From positions 1-61,160 of the forward strand of contig JAPLRP010000015.1 in the NCBI GenBank assembly GCA_026399095.1: 61,160 bases of DNA, written 5' to 3'. Origin of the DNA: Methylococcales bacterium (GTDB taxonomy: Bacteria; Pseudomonadota; Gammaproteobacteria; Methylococcales; Methylomonadaceae). The position numbers were made by a program, and so were the translations under genes. The notes under the pieces are model-generated. The model saw nothing but the letters and a program-made list of their open reading frames with translations. It did no database searches and was not told the DNA's origin. Positions 44,791 to 55,700 of the stretch are shown here, in pieces. Numbering within the stretch: position 1 is the stretch's first letter; every line of letters begins with the position of its first letter.

Positions 44791-46599
44791 TCAAGTGTGT
44801 TGTTCGCTTAATTTTGCAACAAACTCATCAACAAAAACGTGCATGTCGGCCGTAACTTCCTTAATTTGACCACCTAAATAGTTATAACCAAATAAACAAG
44901 GAATCGCCACGATAAGACCGGCTACAGTTGCAGTTAACGCTCCAGCAATACCGGGCGCAATCGCATTAACATTGACCTCACCACTAACCGCAATCGCAGC
45001 AAAGGTAATCATTACCCCGATGACTGTACCTAACAATCCCAAAAAGGGCCCACCACTAATCGCGATGGTTAGTAATACCATTTGTGCATTAAGTTTTTGC
45101 AGTTCTCTGGTTAAAGTGGCATCCATACTAGCTCTTACTGCATTCATCGATTGAGCCGATAAAACTTGCTCAACACCAGGAACGCCATTCGGTTTATACA
45201 AGCGTCGGTTCATTTCTTCAACACCAACGTGGTATAGCCGATAAATGGTTGATCCTGCAAAAGCACCATGTTTTTTAGTGAACGATAACAACAAGGGGGA
45301 CTCATCAAAGTCTTCATCGTTTTCATCTTCTTCGCTGTTTAAGTTACCCAACTCGTCCGTCGTTAACTTTTTATAAGCCGCTTCAAATTTCTTGTTTTCG
45401 CTCTGTACACGACTCAGTACGATAGCTTTAATAATCATTACTAACCAGCTGACCACAAACATAACACCCAAGATGCCGATAATTATCCAGCCATCCATCG
45501 TTACGTTTTTTAAAGAACCCATAATCAATGATTCGCCGCCCTCTTCACTGTCCGGCGTACTATCTTCACCATAAGTTAACAGCGCTGATGTTTGACCTTG
45601 CATCTGTGAGTCAAACTTAATGGCATTGGCATCAAGCGCCACTTTATAAATCGCAAATTGGTCTAACAACCCGTTAAAACCTCGAGCACCAAACTCATCA
45701 CCACCGATTGATATATTGCTGGTTAAATCCCTGGTTGCAATACCCAATGATCCGGCAGATACGCCATCAACATACAACATCAAAGAGTCGGCATTAGCGA
45801 CTAGGGCCAATTGATGCCAAACGCCCATTACTAATGGCGTTGGAGATTTGAGCTCTTGCTTGGAACCCTCTTCAACTTCTACAGAAACTGTTTCCCCTAA
45901 AATAGACAAGGTGATATTACCGCCAGCACCTGATCTTTGAAAGATAACGCTATTGTTTTGAGCCTGATCTATTTTTAACCAAGTCGAAACAGTCCATCCC
46001 GCAGCAGGGGACATCTGTAAAGATGGCGTTGCCGGCACACGAATAAACTGACTACCATTAAATTGTGCAGCCTCTGCTATCAGCCCACCCTCACCTAACG
46101 TTGAAGTCACTTCGCCTGGGTTATTACCATAAGCCGTTAAATCTTTTACGCCGGGCTGACCAAACTCATAGGCCAATACTTGATTAACATCAAAGGTACC
46201 TGCGGCATCCTGAGCATCAACCGCTTTAGGATTACCGTAATAGATCCAAATAGCAGGATCAGCAGCCGTTGCAAAATCAGCTGGCAACTTAACCCAAATA
46301 AAAGCCATTTCATTAATGACATCGAGTTTTTCAATATAAAACTTTAAGGGAGTTTCTTCGTCAGCAGCCAATATACGAATATCTTTACCCTTATCAGCAA
46401 GATCTGCAAAAAAAGTAAAGTTGCCGGTATGTAACCGAATTAAGGCAAACGAAGCAGTTGGGACAGTCAAACCATCCTGCTTTAACTTTGGCGCGTCTAG
46501 TGTTATTTTTTTCTTGTATCCCCAATCATCGCTCCACCAAGCCGATGCCAACGAAGGAATTAACATAAGGACTATCAATAAAAAGCCAAACCGTTTCAT
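44791..46599 (-). CDS. exbB: ExbB-domain protein fused to DUF2341 and LamG-like domains
   Basis: A 602-residue fusion. A signal peptide (1-20) is followed by a DUF2341-type domain (about 21-120, WWSDDWGYKKKITLD ... AIWIYYGNPKA), a LamG/concanavalin-like lectin fold (about 176-326, with GWTVSTWLKIDQ, VWHQLALVANA and LMLYVDG), a membrane segment (about 370-394), and a C-terminal MotA/TolQ/ExbB domain (about 480-600, GPFLGLLGTVIGVMITF and ALTATVAGLIVAIPCLFGYN). The motor subunit thus carries a large extracytoplasmic, possibly glycan- or protein-binding part. I use the ATG at 46599 with GAGAG upstream; the frame reaches a TTG at 46611. It heads the exbB-exbD-tonB-porin-coiled-coil operon. Confidence 0.9.
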   Translation of the reverse strand: MKRFGFLLIVLMLIPSLASAWWSDDWGYKKKITLDAPKLKQDGLTVPTASFALIRLHTGNFTFFADLADKGKDIRILAADEETPLKFYIEKLDVINEMAFIWVKLPADFATAADPAIWIYYGNPKAVDAQDAAGTFDVNQVLAYEFGQPGVKDLTAYGNNPGEVTSTLGEGGLIAEAAQFNGSQFIRVPATPSLQMSPAAGWTVSTWLKIDQAQNNSVIFQRSGAGGNITLSILGETVSVEVEEGSKQELKSPTPLVMGVWHQLALVANADSLMLYVDGVSAGSLGIATRDLTSNISIGGDEFGARGFNGLLDQFAIYKVALDANAIKFDSQMQGQTSALLTYGEDSTPDSEEGGESLIMGSLKNVTMDGWIIIGILGVMFVVSWLVMIIKAIVLSRVQSENKKFEAAYKKLTTDELGNLNSEEDENDEDFDESPLLLSFTKKHGAFAGSTIYRLYHVGVEEMNRRLYKPNGVPGVEQVLSAQSMNAVRASMDATLTRELQKLNAQMVLLTIAISGGPFLGLLGTVIGVMITFAAIAVSGEVNVNAIAPGIAGALTATVAGLIVAIPCLFGYNYLGGQIKEVTADMHVFVDEFVAKLSEQHT

Positions 46600-46620
46600 T
46601 ATTTCTCTCAATTACAAATC

Positions 46621-46653
46621 AATGTAATGATTATTACAAAGAATCATTACATT
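46621..46653. promoter_or_regulatory. Inverted repeat upstream of exbB, candidate operator
   Basis: AATGTAATGAT (46621-46631) and ATCATTACATT (46643-46653) are perfect inverted repeats 22 nt before the exbB ATG. A shorter overlapping palindrome TGTAATgattATTACA lies at 46623-46638. It could be a protein-binding site over the promoter or a hairpin in the leader. It does not match the Fur consensus well. Confidence 0.5.
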
Positions 46654-46697
46654 ATTATGACGACGCAAGAGAATTAACTTATTTCAATTTTTAAAGT

Positions 46698-46733
46698 AAA
46701 AAAAATCCGGTTTTACGTAAGTAAAACCGGATT
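46698..46733 (-). terminator. Strong intrinsic terminator after the tpsA exoprotein gene
   Basis: AATCCGGTTTTAC (46704-46716) and GTAAAACCGGATT (46721-46733) form a perfect 13-bp stem with a 4-nt loop. On the minus strand it is followed by eight T (46698-46705). It separates the tpsB-tpsA unit from the TonB operon. Confidence 0.92.
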
Positions 46734-46780
46734 ATGAGTTGCACCACTAATAGTTAATAGGTCTAATCATACTTCACAAC

Positions 46781-49700
46781 TTAATCACCAAAACCAAGCA
46801 CTTCAACACTTAGCATACCCAGGGCCAGGTTCTTTTTGTTTTCTTCGTCATTATCATTCAATCCGGTTGATGCTTGTGCCACCTGATTGGTATTAACCAT
46901 CGTATTATTAGCACCCATTAAGCCTGCAGCTACACTGCCAGAAGAAGCCACCGGAACGCCACTACCAACACCACTTACCTGAATATTATTGGCACCTAAT
47001 ACAGCCGTTGCAGAAATTGTGACATTCTTACCCCCAATACCAGCCTCACCGGCATCGACCACACCCTTTGGCGCAAACAGAAATACATCTCCAGGCTCAA
47101 CACCGTTAGAACTTGCGGCAGTTCTAATACCGCTACCCGAAACAATAGGGGGAAATTCGATTAACAAATTACCATTCTTATCGAAACTTATTTTAGGTGG
47201 TGGTGCTGCAATCGCTGATTTAGCACCTCGACCGGCATCAATATTACCTGCTGATGACCAGATCTGAATATCACCACCGTCAAGTGCAAACACACGCGAG
47301 GTATTAACCAAAAAGTCATCATGTGCCATTACATTAATATTTCCATCACGCTGAGCAACAATGCCTAATTCAGATGCTGGCTTTGCACCCGTAAACGAAA
47401 CCGCCAAGCCGGCGTTTACCTGTCCGCCAGGCACTAGAAGATTAATATCGCCACCATCAACTGTATGAATTCTACTAAAGAATAAACTTATATCACCTTT
47501 CCAGTTACTGCCCGGAAATAATGATTCAATCGCTGCAAAGCCACGCGCATTAGCCAAGGCCTTAGTTCCAGCCGAGGCCGAACCTGACTCCCTAATTTCA
47601 TTAAAAAATACCGGTAAAACCAATGATGACAATTGCGGTTGAATCGCAACATAATCAGCTTCTTTTAATTTTGAAAATGCATCAAAGGCTTTAGTTTCGC
47701 TTAATAATGGCTCGTTTAACCGTTCACGCATAAAGCCAATAATTAATGTATTTGCTTTAGCAAAGGCTTCGCCATACTTACCCTCTTTGAAATAAGTATT
47801 CATAAATCCGGCATAATTCACTTGACCATTCACACCAGCCATAATCGTCAGATTCGAACCCTTACCTTCAAGATTTGAGTTATACACATTACCCACTGTT
47901 GACAAACCACCTGAAGCGCCCAAATCAACATTACGTCCTGCTTTTACAAAAACCTCACCAGGTCCAGAATATTCTGCTTTTGCAGCGTTAGTCATCAACC
48001 CCCCGGTAGTCTGGTTACGCCCACTGGTATAAGTCACATCCCGTCCGGCTTCTAAGATTGACACATCGGTTTTATCGATATTTTGTACCGCAAGAGTCAA
48101 GTTTTTAATATCCCGACCCGCTTTAACTATCGATTTTTTTGCCAAATTAAAGCTAATATTTTCAATATCACCAGAACGTGTTACTACCCTGACAGGCTCT
48201 TTATCACCGGTGTGCAATGGTAAGGTGGCATGATTAAGTTGAGATGAACTAAATGGAAAAATTCGATTCAACAATAGATTTGCATCACCACTGGCTTCGG
48301 GTGTGTATGCATTAGGTAATAATGAATTATCGCCATCCGACATACCAAAGGCAATTCCAATCGTTGAAGTAATATTCTGTTCAGCGAGTAAATTCAGGTT
48401 TGCAGTAGCTGACGGAAATAATACTATCTGATCTTTTAAAACAATATCACCACCAAACGCGCTCACATTTAACGAAGCGGGATAAATTTGCGCCAGGTAC
48501 TTTTGATCTATAAAGTTGTACATATTAGTGATTACGGTAGCATCCGCACCTAAATTAACATTACCCGTAAGCGATTTAACTACTAGAGCGCTTGCATCGG
48601 TATAGCTAAAAAAGTTAACCTCGGCATTATGCAATATCATAGGATCAGACACGCCAGTCAAGCTGACATCCTTACCCGCATAAACAGAAAACTTTGTATC
48701 ACCAGTCAAGAGTTGCGGACCTTTTGTAAATTGGCTGCCACCAGTCACTGATCCATCGGCTGAAATGGAACCCGTACCTTTTCCAACATAATAGGTGCCG
48801 CCCGCTATATCGCCACCCGCCCTAACTTCCATATTACCACCACCATTAACTTGAACTTGGTTAGTCGAATACTCAAAGTCTAACGCGCCTGGTGCCGTGT
48901 TTTTTGTACCTGTCTGCTTACCGGTAGTGGGCATCATCACATCTAGATTACTGATATTTCCTTTTGCACTAATCGAAACATTACCAGCACCAAAAGACCC
49001 AATATTTTGTTGGAAAAGTGGATGATCCGAGGAAGCCGGATTACCGGTACTTGTTAAATAACCTAAAGCAACACCCCAGATTGTAGGTGCATTTTCGTTT
49101 AATTCGATAGGATTAATAGTTGTTTTACCAGCACGTAATAACCAATCATTAAAATAACTATTACCTTTGGTGCCCGTTATATTGCCTCCTGCAGTTAAAA
49201 CGAGGTCACCACCTGCTACAGGAAATTCACTATATAAGAAATCTCGCAAGAAATTACTTGAAAGAGAACCATAAGGAGCTAATTCTGTTGGCCTACCAGC
49301 GTTATAAACTGAAGAGGATCCATCAGTAAATATAATATCCCCACCAGCGACCAGAGACATATCACCACTACCCGTTCTAACAAAAGAACCTGCACCAATT
49401 ACCAAATTATTATTATGTGGTGCATCGTGAGTATCTGCACTAGACAAATCAGCACCTGCGACCAAGTTATACGCCCAGGAATTTCCTGCCTGTAATTTAT
49501 CGTTTACCTTAAACTTAGCGGTTGTTGTTAAACCATTAAGATCTGTTGCTGTGATTTCAGAAACATCCCTAAAAGCATCTGTTATTGATTGGCTTAATGT
49601 TAAGCCCTCAGATGCTCTGATAACCACATCTCCGGCATTTCCGTTATACCGCCAATCAACAAGATCCAATTTATCGTTTAGAGTCAGTGTACCGTTATAG

Positions 49701-52700
49701 TCAATTTCTACACCCGGCGTCAAACTTATACCATGGCCAAGCCTATTAGCGACATTAGCCATATTGGCTGTCGTCATATAAGCATCAGTATTATTTTTGA
49801 TGGAATTGATATCTGCCGCAACGATTTGACCAATAATACTTAAATCGGCATTACCATACTTTTTAACACCTTCTGCATAAAATTTAACCGCACCTTTTAC
49901 CGTACCCTCTATTGGTTTGATATTAACATCATTATCAGTCCTTAAAGCGCGTAAGGTAACCATGCCGCCATCACTAGCAGTTGCTCCGCTGACATCAACC
50001 AAAGACTCACTTTTTAATTCGATGCCTTGTATACCATCATTATCATTATCAACCGATGACAATAAGACCTTACCCCCTTTGGCACCAGTCGCTGTTAATT
50101 GGCTACCACTTTCGAGCGTGACTTGGTCACCTGCATAAATAGCAATCTTACCTCCCTGCGCATTTCCATTGGCATGAAGCTGCCCGGATATGTCGACAGA
50201 ACCTTTGTCAGAAACCAGCGTTAATGCTTTAGCATTAATTATATTATTTGCTGCCTGCACAATGTCAGCATCACGACTACGTATATAAATTGAATCAGAT
50301 ATACCGGCATTTTTGAATGACTCTACCAACTTATCAAAACTGGTTGAGCCAAAAGTTGATACATCAAACTCTGCACTGCCTGAAGCGGCTTTAATATCCC
50401 CAGCTAGTGTTACCGTTTGCTTAGGCGCCTTAAGAATTAAATGGCCACCCGCTTCTGATCTGCCTCCCGAACTCAAATCAATTTTTGATCCCAAATCTAG
50501 CTTTACTGAGCCACTATCAGCAATAGCAGAAAATGTACCACCGGGCGTGTAATCGACCTTGTCAGCAAATTTAACCGCTCGACCAGCAAGATCAATTTTT
50601 GCAGATGATCCTAAAGTCACACTACCCACCAAAGCATTTAAATTTAGCTTACCAGAGGGAAGTAACACAGTCGCATCAAAAGCAACTGAATCAGCAATAA
50701 ACTCCATGGCACCACCAAATCCGGGAGTTACTGCGCTTAATTGACCGCCATTGCCATTGACACTGAGTGCATGCCCACTCGCGTCCACTTTAAAACTGGA
50801 TCCGCCCAATGTTGTAAGATACCCTGCGGTCAAATTTAAATCTGAGGCCATATTCAAAATACTTTTGCCATCAGCCGTAAATTCATTTTTAACATTTAAA
50901 TTTACTTTATTAAAGCCGTTTAAATAAAAGCTTCCTGCACCCTGAGAAAAATCTGTCGATAGCAAATCCAAACGACCTTTACCTGATCCTGCAGGTGCTG
51001 AGGCAATATTTAATGGATTAGCCAACATTAAACTTTTGGCTTGTAATCTTGCAACCTGATCGCTGTTACCGAAACCGGAAATTCCGGCAGCATTAATAAC
51101 CAATCGATCAAACGATATAGGTGCTTGCAAGCCATCTTTACCGAGCACAGGATTGTTATTACTATCAATCTGCCCAAGATCACCATAGATACCGACCATA
51201 CCGCGACTATTTAAAACAAGCTCATCAACTGAAATATTTAATAATTTTTGATTACTTAAATTTAAAGCATTGTCAGTAACCCCAACAACATCACCCATGT
51301 TAATAGCGTTAGCGCTCAGATTTAACGAGCCGCCTTTCATCAAAATATCGCCTTCCAACGTTGTCGATTGACTGGCGTCAAGCAACATTGACTTGGATGC
51401 CTTAAGTGTTGATCCAGCCTCAACAACAAGCTTTCCAGCAGAACCTAAAGTAGCCGTTCTATTTAATGCAATTTGCTTATCCGCTGACAACCGCAACAAA
51501 GCACCGTCACCTGTAATATTAAATACGTTATCACCTGTATTAACCGTACCCGTTGCTTCAAGGCTGGCTCCAGCCTTAACTTCTACCTTTTCTTTCGCGC
51601 CAGCTGTTAAATCTGTAAACGTTAATTGAGTACCTGCATCAAAAGTAACATTCGAAGCTTCTACAGTAACATCCGTTTCTCCAGTACTTGCATTTATCTT
51701 ACGTGAACCGCCCAGAAATAGACTATCGACCTTGAGTTTCGATAAATCAGCATCCAAAATCTCCAATTCACCAGAAACGGGGGTGGCGCTCAAACTATCT
51801 ACGACTTTAATATTGTTAGCCACAAAATCCATTCTGGCACCACGCCCACCAGACGCACCCACATCAATAATTCCATCCAGTAATAAACGAGTTTGCGCAA
51901 TGATTGAAATTTGACCACTATCTTTAGGTAACAAAGGCACACTGGTTTCATTTTTTAACGCAAGATTTTCATAGAAGTTATTTGCATTCTGGATATCATA
52001 TTTAGAATGAATTTTTACCTGCTCTGAAGTTTCTATTCGATAAGCACTCGTGCGAGCGTCCTTAATATTCGTTCCGGCCAACATTTGATAACCGGAAACA
52101 ATGGGTAAGCCATCTTTTGTATGAGTCGTTACAACACTATCTTGAGAATTTGCTTGAGGCGTTATCAAAAATGCGCCCGGTAACAAGGCATAATGAGAGG
52201 GTAGAATCGTATATTGTCCTGCAGGTAATTGAGCGCTCCCATTTAAGTAAACAGTACTTCCCGGTGCATAAGACCAACCCGCACTTTCATAGTGATCAAA
52301 TGCCGCCAATTGAGTTCCAGCAGACGGTATTATTGCAAAACCCCCTTCATAGGACGCACTGCCGGGCTGAAGGTAATCATTAGATCCGCCAGCACCTGTT
52401 TGAAACTCATAAGCCTGAAGATTTCCACCACCCGATATATCGATATTACTGCCTTTCTGGAGTATGACCTCAGGAGAGTTCAACACTACTTGTTTTTCCG
52501 TTGGTGCAGTAAAAACCAGGTTTCTTGCACTATCCAACGGATATAGCCAATCCAGTCCACCGGCCGTCACACCGAAAGGAATCATTAAGCCAGCAGCTGA
52601 AACAGAAGTTACACTTCCTTCACCCAAGGTCAGTTCTTTTTCTGCTGTTAAGTTAATCTTTCCTAATGGTGCCTTAACCACGCCTGATTGGTTAATAATG

Positions 52701-55700
52701 GGGGCATTAAAATTCAAAATACCACCCGCTGACAAAGGTGTTTGATCTATATTACTGCCCGTTACATTAATTTCACCCGTTGAATTATTTTTAATCGCAA
52801 AGGTAAAATTGCTTAATGTTGAAGGATAAAGCTGACTAGCTTGTATATTTAAATTTGCGGCAGTTACTAGCGCACCCAAAAAATCTCTTTGATCACCATC
52901 AATACGAACACCAACAGCTCGTAAATCATGTTGACTATTTAAATTGATATCACTAAATGCATCCCATCGGGTCGCACCAAACAACTCGGTCCATTGCGTA
53001 TTCGCTGTGAGTTTTCCTGCACCTGCTGTTGGCAAGTCTGTCACTTCACGATTTAAAGATGAGCCAATTTTCAAATAAGGCGTGTTAAGCTCCACTAAAC
53101 CGTCAGCATCACCATTGACCCATTCCAAACCCTGAGCATCTATACTAATTCGTTCTTTTGTGGTCAGACTTACATCACCCAGAAACTTAACTTTATTAGA
53201 AGTCGTATTCAAACTGGAGGTTATTAGCCTAAGATCCGATATACCGCCTTTCTCAATCTTGTCAGCACTAACGGTTGCCTGCCCATTAAGCTCAACTGGA
53301 ATCACTTTACCAAACCGTACATTCTGATCCAGCTTGTTTTCTGCGTCCTGTACAATAGTAAAGTCTAATGGGCCCTTTGGAAAAGGTATGGCTTCTGGCT
53401 GTGGTGGTTTACGAAATGACCTGTCCATAATCAAATCAAGACGAGCACCCTTTGTTGATGAAGAACCTGCAAAACCTTGTATTGTTCCATCCAACACAAT
53501 ACCTTCTGCTGCTCTTATACTGACCGCACCTGCATTCGAGGCAACATCTGTCGCAACCACATTATAATGACTTCCTGATGCACCGGCTTGATTGATGTTT
53601 AACTGCGCATGAGTTCCCGAAACATCAATCAGTGAACCATTTTGCATGATCACATAACCACGTGTACCATCAATCGTCACCTTCCCACCATCCATTACAG
53701 TGCCGGTATTTTGTCCCCGCACATTAACCGGATTTAGTCTTGTATCCCCTTTAACCGAAAGCAAGGCATTTTGACCCAACCAGATGCTTTGTTTTGAATC
53801 ATATTCAAGGCCAGTGGCTGTATCAATATTCAAGTTAATATTGCCGCCTGCCGCCTGAATAGCACCATCGACAAATATACTTCCAGCCGTAACTTTAAGA
53901 CCGACCGTTGAACCTTTATCTACATTAATTGAACTTCCGGTTTCCACAACTACACCCGTCGTTCCTGCCAAATTTAAATTAACAGGTGCTCGCAAGTGTT
54001 CCGGCAATAAAACGACATCAGTTAAATCTCTAATAGCGCTTCCTGTTTTCTTATCTCTATAATCACTTCGTAATTCAAGATTTTTAGACTTAAGATTGAG
54101 AGCAACATCACCTTTTACCTTGAGGTCACCTGTATTGGCATTTAAATTAACGGTCTCAAACCCTAATTCAGGGGTTAAATTAAAATTACCGTTACTGACG
54201 GACAAAGCCAATGCCTTTGAAACATCATCTACAGTACCATCGGCTTTACCAATAATGATCTTATCGCTACTTAATGACAAAACACCGTCTTGGTCCAAAC
54301 CAAAAGCGGATAATTGGCTATTAACCTTTAACAAAGAAGGTGTGCCAGCAACACCTACTGCAGCCAGATCAATCAAGCCACCAGAGCCGGCTACTAAATT
54401 ACCTTTCTGATTAAGCCAGGCACCACCATCTGCTCGCATAACCGAGCCAGCACTCGCATCCAGATTACCTTCGGATATCACTTTAATTTTTCCGCCATTG
54501 ATTGCGAGTAAATCAGTTGGATTAGCAGCAACACCGAGCTGAAAGTCATTAACCCAGGCACCCGTAACATCCAAGACAGCTTCTTTACTGATCGATACCT
54601 GACCCGCAGTTGGCAAGGTTATGTTGGTTGCAGCTGATAAATTAATTAATCCGCCGGCGGTTTTAATATTTCCGTCAATATTAATACTACTCGCTTCTAA
54701 AGATAGCGCCCCACCAGGCACCATATTAATTGAAGTACCAGAGCTTACCGTGGCATTACCCCACGTTTTTACCGAAACATTGGCCACACCGGTACCCTTA
54801 AACAAGGCATCTGACAAAACCAAATCAATCGGTTTTTTATTGGGCTGTAGAGGAAATAGATCATTTAGCCCAATAGCTAGATTATTTTTTTCTGTTTGGA
54901 AAACAACATTCTGCAATGATTGAAAAGGAGACATATCAACCGCAAAAGTACCGCCTGTCGGCGCATTATCTATTGATCGTTGCGATTCCCCAATGGTAGC
55001 ACCCGCACTTAATTTGCCATTCCAATTTAATAAAGGTGATTTTATATTGACGGCACCCGCATTTTTACCTTCTATATAACCTGGTTCAAACTGACCTTTC
55101 CCGCCCGTGCTCCATGTTGTCGTAACGCCCCACTTTTTGTGCGCTTCTTTTACCGAACCATAAATACCCGCATAATGTTCATTTGGATTAGCGGCATTAA
55201 TATCGACGATTCTTCCATAATCATTGATAAGCTTGGTGGTATTAATATAACCGTCTTTATATTTAACGGAGCCACCAGAAATATCAAGATTAGCACCCTC
55301 ATTAATAAGAACATCACCACTAGAGGTCAGATTAATTCCACCCCCCTTGCCCAAACGTTCTGCGATACCACGACTTATTCGAGCCTTTGCCCCACTGGTA
55401 TCGACAATATTTGTATCCTTGCGCAAATCAACTTTAATTGTTTCGCCTTTAAGAATGCCGTTTCTTTGTAAAGGCGCATCACGCAATTCAAAACTTTGAA
55501 CTGAAATCTCACCAACATTGCGCTCCATTGCGGCGACAACACCTTTAGTACCTGAAACATCAACCAGCGCACCTTTCTCGACATCAATACGGCCTTTATG
55601 CCCAAGTGTAGGATCAGCTAAATTATCAGTGGCCGTTAAATTTACGTTGCCCCCCGTCACCTTAATAGCCGAACCTGACTGCAAATGCACTGTATTTCCA

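Noticed and set aside
46621-46653. Fur box upstream of exbB
   Set aside because: The half-sites are separated by 11 nt and do not fit the GATAATGATAATCATTATC consensus; kept only as an unassigned palindrome.
46781-47200. CdiA-type toxin tail on the exoprotein
   Set aside because: There is no VENN motif, no toxin-like variable C-terminus and no small immunity gene downstream; a terminator follows directly.
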